Source of the DNA: Pseudomonas allokribbensis
GTDB lineage: Bacteria > Pseudomonadota > Gammaproteobacteria > Pseudomonadales > Pseudomonadaceae
DNA: 64,000 nucleotides
Direction: 5' to 3'
NCBI RefSeq assembly: GCF_014863605.1
Contig: NZ_CP062252.1
Span: forward strand, 2,551,001 to 2,615,000
The translations under genes were made by a program, and so were the position numbers. Shown one piece after another: positions 19,536 to 26,940 of the stretch. The notes under the pieces were generated by a model. The model saw only the letters and a program-made list of their open reading frames with translations, was not told the origin of the DNA and searched no databases. How positions within the stretch are numbered: position 1 is the first letter of the stretch; each line of letters opens with the position of its first letter.

Positions 19536-20426
19536 ATGAACGCTCCACAACTTCATTGGGAAACCCAGCGCGCCTTTCTCGCGGTACTGCGCACCGGCAG
19601 TCTGTCGGGCGCCGCGCGCTTGCTGGGCATTGCCCAGGCCACGGCACGGCGGCGGATCGAGGCGCTGGAGCAGAGTGTCGGCGTCAGCCTGTTCATTCGC
19701 TCACCCTCGGGGCTGTTGCCGACCGAGACTGCCAAGGAGTTGATCGGTCACGTCGAAGCCATGGCCCTGGCCGCCAATGCTTTCAACCGCGCCGCTTCCG
19801 CTGACGTGGCGCAAACCAGCGGCACCGTGCGCCTGACCGCCGGCAAGCTGTTGGGCGTCGAGATCCTGCCGCCGATGTTGCGCCGCCTGCGTCAGCAACA
19901 CCCGCAATTGGCGCTGGAATTGAACGTGTCGAATCGTCTGCAAACCCTCTCACAGCAGGAGGCCGACGTAGCCGTGCGCATCCGCCGTCCGACCGAAGCT
20001 TCGGTGGTGGCGCGCAAGGTCGGCGATCTGCACGTGGGCCTCTACGCCACACCCGAATTGCTGGCGGAGCAGGGCGTGCCTGAAACGGTTGAGGACTTGC
20101 GCCGGCTTCCGCTGATCGGCCCGGATCGTCATGGGGGCGAGATCGAGTTTCTATGTGCGCGCGGCTTCGATTGTTCGGCAGAGCACACGGCCATCCGCAC
20201 CGATGATCATCTGGCGCAATGGGCGGCGTTGCGCGCGGGTCTGGGGATTGGCGTGAGTTTTCGGCAACTGGCCCAGCGACATGGACTGGTGCGAGTCCTG
20301 CCCGGTCAGGTGGACTTTACGGTGGATGTGTGGATTGCAATGCATCAGGACATGCGCCGGGTTCAACGGGTTTCAGCGGTGTTCGATGGCTTGGGAGCGG
20401 ACTTGCAGGCTTTTCTGGAGGCCTGA
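19536..20426 (+). CDS. LysR family transcriptional regulator
   Basis: A 296-residue LysR-type regulator. The N-terminal winged helix-turn-helix is clear (FLAVLRTGSLSGAARLLGIAQATARRRIEALEQ, residues ~12-44), followed by the usual linker and a two-lobe effector-binding domain from about residue 90. I start at ATG 19536, which has AGGAAA upstream; the in-frame ATG 19494 would add 14 residues unlike the family. LysR genes are often divergent from their target, here the GFA gene. The co-directional substrate-binding protein 103 bases downstream is another possible target. Confidence 0.9.
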   Translation: MNAPQLHWETQRAFLAVLRTGSLSGAARLLGIAQATARRRIEALEQSVGVSLFIRSPSGLLPTETAKELIGHVEAMALAANAFNRAASADVAQTSGTVRLTAGKLLGVEILPPMLRRLRQQHPQLALELNVSNRLQTLSQQEADVAVRIRRPTEASVVARKVGDLHVGLYATPELLAEQGVPETVEDLRRLPLIGPDRHGGEIEFLCARGFDCSAEHTAIRTDDHLAQWAALRAGLGIGVSFRQLAQRHGLVRVLPGQVDFTVDVWIAMHQDMRRVQRVSAVFDGLGADLQAFLEA

Positions 20427-20529
20427 TTTTCAGATGATATCAATATGCGATAACGGTATTTAAATTTCGTTTTTTATAGCGATAGAGTCCCGCCTCACAG
20501 ATTTCCCAGAAAATCACTGCGAGGTTGTC

Positions 20530-21543
20530 ATGGCCCTACCGTTCAAACGTTCTGCACTGACGCTGCTGGCGGCTTCGTTGGCTGGCGCTCTGCTCGGCAA
20601 CACTGCTCAAGCCGAAGGCAAGATCAGCATCGCCCAGCAATTCGGTATCGGTTATCTGATTCTGGATGTGGTGCGCGATCAGCACCTGATCGAAAAGCAC
20701 GGCAAGGCTCAGGGGCTGGACATCAAGGTCGACTGGAACAGCATTTCCGGCGCTACCGCCATGAACGAAGCGCTGCTGACCGGATCGCTGGATGTGGTCT
20801 CGGCCGGCGTGCCACCGATGCTCACTGTGTGGGATCGCACCAAGGGCAAACAGAACGTCAAGGCCATCGCTTCGCTGGGCTCGATGCCCAACTACCTGCT
20901 GACCAATAACCCGAACGTGAAAACCCTCAAGGACTTCAGCGACAAGGATCGCATCGCCGTGCCGGCGGCGGGCGTGGGTTTCCAGTCCCGCACTCTGCAG
21001 ATCGAAACGGCCAAAGAATTCGGTAATGACCAATACAAGAAATTCGACGACATCTCCGTCAGCCTGCCGCACCCGGATGCCACGGCCGCGTTGATCGCCG
21101 GCGGCTCGGAAATCAACGCACATTTCTCCAGTCCGCCATTCCAGTACCAGGCGTTGCAGAATCCCAACGTGCATAAAGTGCTGAGTTCCTACGATGTGCT
21201 CGGCGGCCAGGCCACCTTCAACGTGCTGTACACCACGGAAAAATTCCACGACGAAAACCCGAAAACCTACAGGGCGTTCTACGACGCACTGGTCGAGGCC
21301 GAGCAGATCATCAAGGCCGACAAGCCTGCGGCCGCACAAGCTTACATTCGTGTTGAACAGTCGAAGTTGCCGTTGGCGCTGGTGGAGAAAATCGTTACCG
21401 ATCCGGAAATCGATTTCACCGTGGTACCGCAACGCACCTACATATATGCAGAGAAGTTGCAGGAGCTGGGTGTGCTGAAAAACAAGGCGGACAGCTGGAA
21501 GGATTATTTCTTTGAAGAGGCGCATGGCGGGGCGGGGAGTTGA
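20530..21543 (+). CDS. ABC transporter substrate-binding protein (NitT/TauT type)
   Basis: A 337-residue periplasmic binding protein. Residues 1-29 are a signal peptide (ALTLLAASLAGALLGNTAQA). The mature part has the NitT/TauT/SsuA fold signatures, such as DVVSAGVPPMLTVWDR, DFSDKDRIAVPAAG and LPHPDATAALIAGG. Family members bind taurine, aliphatic sulfonates, nitrate or thiamine precursors; the ligand here cannot be called. No permease or ATPase gene follows: a terminator lies 20 bases after the stop. The protein must therefore work with a transporter encoded elsewhere. The upstream region is strikingly A+T-rich (20440-20485), typical of a regulated promoter. Confidence 0.87.
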   Translation: MALPFKRSALTLLAASLAGALLGNTAQAEGKISIAQQFGIGYLILDVVRDQHLIEKHGKAQGLDIKVDWNSISGATAMNEALLTGSLDVVSAGVPPMLTVWDRTKGKQNVKAIASLGSMPNYLLTNNPNVKTLKDFSDKDRIAVPAAGVGFQSRTLQIETAKEFGNDQYKKFDDISVSLPHPDATAALIAGGSEINAHFSSPPFQYQALQNPNVHKVLSSYDVLGGQATFNVLYTTEKFHDENPKTYRAFYDALVEAEQIIKADKPAAAQAYIRVEQSKLPLALVEKIVTDPEIDFTVVPQRTYIYAEKLQELGVLKNKADSWKDYFFEEAHGGAGS

Positions 21544-21562
21544 ACAGTCGTCATTTGTGAAC

Positions 21563-21600
21563 AGTCCGCCCGGCAGCCTGTGCTGACGGGCGGACTTTTC
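21563..21600 (+). terminator. Intrinsic terminator after the substrate-binding protein
   Basis: Perfect ten-base arms AGTCCGCCCG and CGGGCGGACT surround a 14-base loop, followed by TTTTC. It ends the rightward transcript just before the convergent regulator gene. Confidence 0.85.
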
Positions 21601-21603
21601 GTA

Positions 21604-21801
21604 TCAACTCACCGAGTCATCAAAGATGCTCTCAATCGGCATCTCGAACGCCCGGGCAATCTGGAACGCCAAAGGCAGGCTCGGGTCGTAGCGTTCGTTT
21701 TCAATCGCATTGATGGTCTGGCGCGAAACGTTCAGACGTTCGGCCAGATCCACCTGTGACCATTTGCGCTCGGCGCGCAGTTCCTTGAGGCGGTTCTTCA
21801 T
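21604..21801 (-). CDS. Small Xre-family helix-turn-helix regulator
   Basis: A 65-residue DNA-binding protein consisting almost entirely of a Cro/C1-type helix-turn-helix (WSQVDLAERLNVSRQTINAIENERYDPSL). It resembles the small YozG-like regulators that sit beside membrane proteins. The start ATG 21801 overlaps the stop of the upstream membrane-protein gene (ATGA), so the two are translationally coupled. Two matching dyads upstream of the operon (22186-22203 and 22226-22243) are good candidates for its autoregulatory operator. Confidence 0.9.
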   Translation of the reverse strand: MKNRLKELRAERKWSQVDLAERLNVSRQTINAIENERYDPSLPLAFQIARAFEMPIESIFDDSVS

Positions 21802-22172
21802 TGGTAGCGGCGCCGGGCGATGCGCAGGCCGATCATCCACATTGCGCCCATCACCGGCCAGACCCACAACCACGGGATATGCGGGGCGCCCACCGTTTCC
21901 AGAAAACCGTAAGTGAAGGTCAGCAGGGCCGATGCGGCGAATGCAAAGCCGAGGGCTTCGAACTGGATACGCAGATACATTTCGTCGAGACGTCGCATGT
22001 CGCGTACGACCGTCCAGCAGAACAAGCCGACCGGAATCATCGGCATCAGCACGATGACGCCGCGCAGGTAAGCGTTGGCATCCGCCAGATAAATCAACGC
22101 GAATTGCGATGCCAGCAGCACCACTGCGTACAGAACCATTGCCGCAGCCATCTCTCGGTTGAATCGGTTCAT
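21798..22172 (-). CDS. Four-helix inner-membrane protein, co-operonic with Xre regulator
   Basis: A 124-residue membrane protein of unknown function with four predicted helices: MVLYAVVLLASQFALIYL, GVIVLMPMIPVGLFCW, ALGFAFAASALLTFTYGF and WLWVWPVMGAMWMIGL. Between helices two and three is a conserved-looking cytosolic loop, RDMRRLDEMYLRIQFEA. It ends with basic residues (RIARRRYQ). I start at ATG 22172 (MNRFNREM); the longer frame to 22244 would run through the dyad operator. Pairs of this type, small membrane protein plus Xre regulator, recur in bacteria; the membrane protein may sense or modulate, but nothing here proves it. Confidence 0.8.
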   Translation of the reverse strand: MNRFNREMAAAMVLYAVVLLASQFALIYLADANAYLRGVIVLMPMIPVGLFCWTVVRDMRRLDEMYLRIQFEALGFAFAASALLTFTYGFLETVGAPHIPWLWVWPVMGAMWMIGLRIARRRYQ

Positions 22173-22182
22173 GTCCAAACTC

Positions 22183-22206
22183 CTATGTAAAAGACGCTTT
22201 ACATAG
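22183..22206. promoter_or_regulatory. Operator dyad 1 upstream of the membrane-protein/Xre operon
   Basis: Nine-base arms CTATGTAAA and TTTACATAG surround a six-base centre. The inner core TGTAAA-N6-TTTACA matches dyad 2 20 bp upstream. Position directly upstream of ATG 22172 suits repression by the small Xre protein. Confidence 0.65.
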
Positions 22207-22225
22207 TCGCTTAAGATATTTCCGA

Positions 22226-22243
22226 TGTAAAGCATGCTTTCCA
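22226..22243. promoter_or_regulatory. Operator dyad 2, same pattern
   Basis: TGTAAAGCATGCTTTCCA repeats the TGTAAA-N6-TTTNCA pattern of dyad 1 with one mismatch and contains the perfect palindrome AAAGCATGCTTT. The distance between the starts of the two cores is 40 bases, close to four helical turns, so both lie on one DNA face. Confidence 0.6.
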
Positions 22244-22438
22244 TAAGGGTCGTGCCCGATCACTTCTCTGCATTCATTGGCCGGATAACGAAGGCGGTTG
22301 CCCGCACGTCCGTTGCCCGGGTGAGCAGTAAACTCGCGTCTATAGTGAGAGGGCTGTGTGAAACGGGTTGGCGCACCTCAAGGCTGCGACGGGAGGCGCC
22401 GAGTGAACAATCTGCTGTTATTCATTCAGGAGATCGCC

Positions 22439-22855
22439 ATGAGCCAGATCGAAAAAGTCCTCTACACCGCAAAGACCCACACCACCGGCGGACGTGACGG
22501 GGCGTCGCGCAGTTCCGACGGGATTCTCGATGTGAAGCTATCGTCCCCCGGCTCCAACGGCGGTGGGACCAATCCGGAACAACTGTTCGCTGCCGGCTGG
22601 TCGGCGTGCTTCATCGGCGCGATGAAAGCGGTGGCGGGGCAACAGAAAATCAGCCTGCCAGCGGACCTTGCGGTGGATGCCGAAGTAGACCTGGGCACCA
22701 ACTCGGGAGGGTATCTGTTGCAGGCACGTCTCAATGTGAGCCTGCCGGGCATGGAACGCGGCGCGGCGCAGCAACTGGTGGATGCGGCGCATCAGGTGTG
22801 CCCGTACTCCAAGGCCACGCGCAACAATATCGAAGTCGAGTTGAAACTGGTCTGA
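22439..22855 (+). CDS. ohr: Organic hydroperoxide resistance protein (Ohr/OsmC family)
   Basis: A 138-residue thiol peroxidase that reduces organic and fatty-acid hydroperoxides. Both reactive cysteines are present: C57 in GWSACFIGAM and C121 in HQVCPYSKATR. The N-terminal block VLYTAKTHTTGGRDG and the segment NPEQLFAAGWSACF are typical of Ohr, including the arginine (R19) and glutamate (E48) that complete the active site. The ATG 22439 has a GGAG ribosome-binding site. An ohrR regulator is not adjacent. A strong terminator follows. Confidence 0.93.
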   Translation: MSQIEKVLYTAKTHTTGGRDGASRSSDGILDVKLSSPGSNGGGTNPEQLFAAGWSACFIGAMKAVAGQQKISLPADLAVDAEVDLGTNSGGYLLQARLNVSLPGMERGAAQQLVDAAHQVCPYSKATRNNIEVELKLV

Positions 22856-22866
22856 CATCCAGATGC

Positions 22867-22911
22867 AAACGGGGCGGCATGATCGTCGATCATGCCGCCC
22901 CGTTTGTTTTT
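22867..22911 (+). terminator. Intrinsic terminator after ohr
   Basis: A long GC-rich stem starting AAACGGGGCGGCATGATC and closing with GATCATGCCGCCCCGTTT around GTC is followed by GTTTTT. It separates ohr from the convergent PCu(A)C gene. Confidence 0.92.
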
Positions 22912-22937
22912 GAAGCCGTAAAACTGTCAGTCAGCGA

Positions 22938-23417
22938 TCAATGCATCTTGCTGTGATCGTGGCCTTCCATGTTGGTCAGCGAGCGCACCGGCGCCTGGAC
23001 TTCGATGGCTTGTTTCTCGCCCTTGGCGTTTTCGACGGTCAGGGTCAGCGGCACGTTGTCGCCTTCCTTCAGTTGACCGTTCAGGCCCATCAGCATCACG
23101 TGGTAGCCGTTCGGATCGAACTTCACAGCCTTGCCGGCCGGCAGGTCGACCGAGTTGACCGGGCCCATGCTCATGACGTCGTTCTTCATGGTCATTTCGT
23201 GAATCTGCACATCCTTGGCCACCGGCGATGCAACGCTGAGCAGCTTGCTGTCGCTGTCGGCGGTGACGGTCATGAACGCGCCGCTGGCCGACTGGTTTGG
23301 CACGGTTGCACGGACCCAGGCGTCATCGACCTTGGTCTGCGCCGAAACCTGGAAAGCCACGCCCAGCAGGGACAGGCCCAGAGCAGCACGTTTGATGTTG
23401 TTCAGAAAAGGGTTCAT
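22938..23417 (-). CDS. PCu(A)C-type periplasmic copper chaperone
   Basis: A 159-residue periplasmic copper(I)-binding protein. Residues 1-26 form a signal peptide (AALGLSLLGVAFQVSA). The metal-binding pattern H-X10-M-X21-H-X-M is exact: H73, M84, H106 and M108. The tail is histidine-rich (GHDHSKMH). The family delivers copper to the CuA/CuB sites of cytochrome oxidase. I start at ATG 23417, which overlaps the SCO stop by one base (TGATG), so the two proteins are translationally coupled and act in the same pathway. The longer frame to 23456 lies inside the SCO gene. Confidence 0.92.
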   Translation of the reverse strand: MNPFLNNIKRAALGLSLLGVAFQVSAQTKVDDAWVRATVPNQSASGAFMTVTADSDSKLLSVASPVAKDVQIHEMTMKNDVMSMGPVNSVDLPAGKAVKFDPNGYHVMLMGLNGQLKEGDNVPLTLTVENAKGEKQAIEVQAPVRSLTNMEGHDHSKMH

Positions 23418-24022
23418 CAGCAGACCTCCATGACGGTAAGCAAGTCTTCCGTACACTCTTGTGCAGAAAGCGATTGGGACAGACCCACGCGCAGGTTGCC
23501 GCGGGTGTCGTAGACATAACTGGTAGACGTGTGCGACAGGGTGTAGGTGTCGCCGGCAGGGACTTTTTCGTAGAAGACGTCGAATTCCTTGGCGGTGGCC
23601 TTGGTTTCCTCAAGGGTGCCGTACAGGGCGACGAAGCTCGGGTCGAAGGTCTTGACGTAGGCGTCGAGGATTTGCGGCGTGTCGCGTTCCGGGTCGAGGG
23701 TGATGAACACCACTTGCAGGATGTCGCCATCCTTGCCCATCAGCTTCTTGATTTTTGCCGCGCGGGCCAGTGTCGTCGGGCAGACGGCCGGGCACTGGGT
23801 GAAACCGAAGAAGATCATCGGCATCAGGCCGCGAAAGCTCGACAGCGTCACGGTGTTGCCTTCGGTGTCCTTGAGCTTGAAGGTGCGTCCGAGGATCTTG
23901 TCACTCAGATCCTTGCCGTACTTGTACGACAGTTGGCCACGGGTGTCGCAGCCGGCGAGCAGGCCCAGACCAAGCACGCCCATTCCCGCAAGCACCTTGC
24001 GGCGAGTCAACAAAGCCGTCAT
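23417..24022 (-). CDS. SCO1/SenC family protein, copper delivery to cytochrome oxidase
   Basis: A 201-residue membrane-anchored thioredoxin-fold protein. The N-terminus holds a twin-arginine-like RRK and a lipobox LLAGC with C25 as the likely lipidation site. The copper-binding CXXXC is C77-PAV-C81 and the third ligand is H164 in TLSHTSTSYV. The family acts with PCu(A)C in CuA-site assembly or as a thiol reductase preparing it. No cytochrome oxidase subunit gene is nearby in this window. It is followed without a gap by the PCu(A)C gene. Confidence 0.92.
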   Translation of the reverse strand: MTALLTRRKVLAGMGVLGLGLLAGCDTRGQLSYKYGKDLSDKILGRTFKLKDTEGNTVTLSSFRGLMPMIFFGFTQCPAVCPTTLARAAKIKKLMGKDGDILQVVFITLDPERDTPQILDAYVKTFDPSFVALYGTLEETKATAKEFDVFYEKVPAGDTYTLSHTSTSYVYDTRGNLRVGLSQSLSAQECTEDLLTVMEVC

Positions 24023-24178
24023 CTAATACCGCCCTTTGCAGCCCGCCGGTCAGCAAGACAGGCGGGGGGTTAACCGTAAAAGCGGCGCATGATACCAAAA
24101 TGAACCGCCAGGTCGGTTTTTGATCACCAACCAATGTCGGATCGGGCGACAAAAGGTGTAAGAAAACATGACCTGCGG

Positions 24179-25591
24179 TTATTGCGGCGACGGTTCAACC
24201 GGGCTCCAGCTGCCGCCCAGCGCGGTGTACAGGTTCACTTGCGCCACCAGTTGCGCCAATCGGTCAGTGATCAAGCCCTGCTGGGAGCTGAACAGCGAAC
24301 GCTGGGCATCGAGGAACGTCAGGCTGCTGTCGACGCCGGTCTGATAGCGGTGCTGCGCCATGTCGTAATAGTCCTGGGTCGCCTGCACCAGATCACGCTG
24401 GGCCTGGAGTTGTTGCTGGTAGGTCTGGCGCGCCGCGAGTCCGTCGGACACTTCCTGGAAGGCGGTCTGAATGGTCTTTTCGTACTCGGCGACGCTGATG
24501 TCTTTTTGCAGCTTCGCGTAATCCAGACTGGCGCGCAGACTGCCGGCGTTGAAGATCGGCAGGCTGATCTGCGGCTGGAACGTCCAGGCGCCGGAGCCGC
24601 CCTTGAACAGCCCCGACAGGTCGCGACTGGAAGTGCCGGCGTTGGCGGTCAGGCTGACGCTGGGAAAGAACGCCGCCCGGGCCGCGCCGATATTGGCGTT
24701 GGCCGCCTTGAGCTTGTATTCGGCCTGGAGAATGTCCGGCCGGCGCTGCAGCAGATCCGACGGCAACCCGGCCGGTACTTGCGCCACCAGATCACTGTCC
24801 AGCGGACGTGCCGGCAGAGTTTCAGGAACCGGCGCGCCGACCAGCAGCGTCAGGCTGTTCAAGTCCTGTGCGACCTGGCGTTGATAGCGGGCGAGGCTGG
24901 CGCGGGTGCTGTCGACGCTGGTCTGTGCCTGGATCTGATCCAGCGCCGAGGACTTGCCGGCCTCGCGGTTGCGCGTGGTCAGGCGCAGGCTTTTCTCGTC
25001 GGCGGCGAGGGTTTCTCGGGCCAGGGCCAGCAACTCCTGGTCGGCGCGCCAGGTCAGGTAGGCATTGGCGACATTCGCCACCAGGCTCAGTTGCGCACTG
25101 CGCCGGGCTTCTTCGGTGGCCAGCCAGCTCATCAACGCCTGATCGCTGAGGCTGCGCACCCGGCCGAAGAAATCCAGTTCGTAGGCGCTGATGCCAAGGT
25201 TGGCGGAGTAGGTCGACGTGATCGCCGCTTTGGTTTTGGTCACGCTCGCCGGCACACGCTGGCGCAGTTCGTTGGCATTGGCCGAGACCGCCGGCAACAG
25301 ATCGGCGCGCTGAATGCGGTACTTCGCCTGGAACGCCTCGACGTTCAGCGCGGCGACCCGCAAGTCGCGGTTATTGACCAGCGCGCTCTCAATCAACTGT
25401 TGCAATGCCGGGTCATTGAACAATCCGCGCCAGTCCTCGACCGCGCTGGTGGCCTGGGTTGGCGCAGGGTAGGCGGGGCCTTTTGGATACTGCGCCGCAC
25501 TGGGCGACGCGGGCTGCTGGTAGTCGGGAATCAGCGAGCAGCCGCCCATCAGCAACGCCATGGACAGCAGGGAGATCGGCAACCTGGACAT
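24179..25591 (-). CDS. NodT-family outer-membrane efflux lipoprotein
   Basis: A 470-residue outer-membrane channel of the TolC/OprM type (RND or MacAB partner). The signal sequence [18 protein letters not shown] ends in a lipobox with C18. Two repeated outer-membrane efflux domains follow, with typical landmarks such as [55 protein letters not shown] and [10 protein letters not shown] start at ATG 25591; the open frame further upstream (to 26086) overlaps the LuxR gene and has no signal peptide. Its place beside a LuxR gene and lipopeptide NRPS genes is the arrangement seen in many Pseudomonas lipopeptide clusters, so it is probably the exit channel for the peptide. Confidence 0.92.
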   Translation of the reverse strand: MSRLPISLLSMALLMGGCSLIPDYQQPASPSAAQYPKGPAYPAPTQATSAVEDWRGLFNDPALQQLIESALVNNRDLRVAALNVEAFQAKYRIQRADLLPAVSANANELRQRVPASVTKTKAAITSTYSANLGISAYELDFFGRVRSLSDQALMSWLATEEARRSAQLSLVANVANAYLTWRADQELLALARETLAADEKSLRLTTRNREAGKSSALDQIQAQTSVDSTRASLARYQRQVAQDLNSLTLLVGAPVPETLPARPLDSDLVAQVPAGLPSDLLQRRPDILQAEYKLKAANANIGAARAAFFPSVSLTANAGTSSRDLSGLFKGGSGAWTFQPQISLPIFNAGSLRASLDYAKLQKDISVAEYEKTIQTAFQEVSDGLAARQTYQQQLQAQRDLVQATQDYYDMAQHRYQTGVDSSLTFLDAQRSLFSSQQGLITDRLAQLVAQVNLYTALGGSWSPVEPSPQ

Positions 25592-25653
25592 CAAACAGCC
25601 TCGTTCACGAATGAGAGCGGGCGCCGGGCGCCCATGATGAGAGAAACGCCGGA

Positions 25654-26448
25654 TCAGGCCCCGGCCATCCATTTCGCCAGACCGTGACGACCACTGACCC
25701 CGAGCTTGGCGGCCGCGCGCTTGAGGTAGGTCTCGACCGAGCTGTTCTTGACCCGCAACCGCTCGGCCATCTGCGGCACGGTGCCGCCGGTCAGCAAGCC
25801 CAGGCAGACTTCCTTCTCGCGCACTGACAGGGTGATGTCGCCCAGCGCCAGGCGTTCGTCGAACACCTGTTGCAACGGTGTCTGCTCCTGATCGGCCTGG
25901 AGCGGGCGCGGTTGTCGGGCGACGATTTGCCGACGGATCTGCGCGTGACGCTCGATCAACGGCAGCAGGGTGTCGGACAGGCTTTTGAGAAACGACAGTT
26001 CCGGCAGGGAAAACACCCGGTGCGTGTGAGGGCGACAGAACGAGATGACACAGCGGCGGTTGGAGGTGCGTGACACCAGATTGCACTGATGGACGCTGCG
26101 GTGCGGGTGTCGTTGCTGCAGCGAAGCTTTGAGTTGAATCAGCAGCGAGTCATTCATCTCGATCATCTTCTGCAACAGCGGATGATCGTCCTGGCATTGC
26201 AGGGGATCCGGGGGCGGGAAGGTATCCGGCAAACCGGCGCTGCCCAATGCCTTGATCTCGACCACGCTGGCCTCGCGCTCGTCGAGTGTCCATTCGCTGA
26301 GATCCACCCGGTTGACCGGCACCAGGGTGTCGACCAACTGAAACATGTTCGTGGCGAAACGCTCGTTCCCCGTGCTGGCGATCAACTCGCCCAGCTGCCA
26401 ATAGAAGTGCGGGTTGTCCATGTTGCGAAGACTGCCGGTCAGATTCAT
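25654..26448 (-). CDS. LuxR-type transcriptional regulator of the lipopeptide locus
   Basis: A 264-residue regulator with a C-terminal LuxR helix-turn-helix: [44 protein letters not shown] (about residues 206-250). The N-terminal two-thirds ([23 protein letters not shown] onwards) do not look like an acyl-homoserine-lactone-binding domain or a response-regulator receiver. This matches the regulators flanking Pseudomonas lipopeptide NRPS genes, which are generally required for NRPS expression and are under Gac control. The start ATG 26448 is chosen because AAGGA lies nine bases upstream; ATG 26421 has none. It is divergent from the first NRPS gene, across a 492-base control region, and co-directional with the NodT gene 62 bases downstream. 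Confidence 0.88.
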   Translation of the reverse strand: MNLTGSLRNMDNPHFYWQLGELIASTGNERFATNMFQLVDTLVPVNRVDLSEWTLDEREASVVEIKALGSAGLPDTFPPPDPLQCQDDHPLLQKMIEMNDSLLIQLKASLQQRHPHRSVHQCNLVSRTSNRRCVISFCRPHTHRVFSLPELSFLKSLSDTLLPLIERHAQIRRQIVARQPRPLQADQEQTPLQQVFDERLALGDITLSVREKEVCLGLLTGGTVPQMAERLRVKNSSVETYLKRAAAKLGVSGRHGLAKWMAGA

Positions 26449-26940
26449 ATCTTTGTCATCCTTGATTTAAAGCCATAGCCGAATCGTCTGCCGTGCATGC
26501 ACCTGTGAAGCCGCCACCCAATCATTTCTCCTTGAAATCGATCTGGAGCGGGATTTAAGCCTATGCATTTGTCCTACGTCTGTAGGGGAAAACGGGGACA
26601 CAAAGTGCCACTATTTCCGGATTAATGGCGCCACGTTTCTGTCAGTCCTAGGGTGACAAGCCTGTAGGACGTGACTGTGCGGTCTAGTGGAAACCCCGAA
26701 AACCGGGGTTCAGAGCGCCGTTTCCCACCATTGCGAAGTCGTAGTCAGCGCAGGTGGATGGCGATTGTCCTACAGGATTTTCAGTCATTTCTTTCCGAAC
26801 TTTTGGTGGGATGGCCGGCCAGTCGAGGCCTGTCAGCCCGCAGGGCAGGGCAAAGAGGGGGGAGTTGTCCGGGTTTCACGTGTCATGCGGGTTTCGGGGC
26901 CGATGCTTGAATACGCGCCAAATCACATGAGACGGATCTT
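26449..26940. promoter_or_regulatory. Control region between luxR and the first NRPS gene
   Basis: This 492-base gap has no convincing protein gene. It contains three TCCTAC/GTAGGA hexamers: CCTAC-N4-GTAGG (26573-26586), GTAGGAC (26664-26670) and TCCTACAGGA (26768-26777). A dyad TGTCA-N9-TGACA lies at 26640-26658 (TGTCAGTCCTAGGGTGACA). This resembles, without matching, the TGTC...GACA syr-syp box bound by lipopeptide LuxR regulators in Pseudomonas. A hairpin AACCCCG-N5-CGGGGTT lies at 26692-26710. These are candidate operators for the adjacent LuxR protein and candidate leader structures. Confidence 0.5.

Noticed and set aside
25592..26086. An upstream extension of the NodT gene by 165 codons
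   Set aside because: It runs into the LuxR coding region in another frame, and the lipoprotein signal peptide begins at ATG 25591.
26671..26910. Small plus-strand frame in the luxR-NRPS1 gap (79 codons)
   Set aside because: No ribosome-binding site or recognisable domain; the gap carries regulatory dyads instead. Only the short frame ending on the NRPS1 start is kept, as a low-confidence idea.
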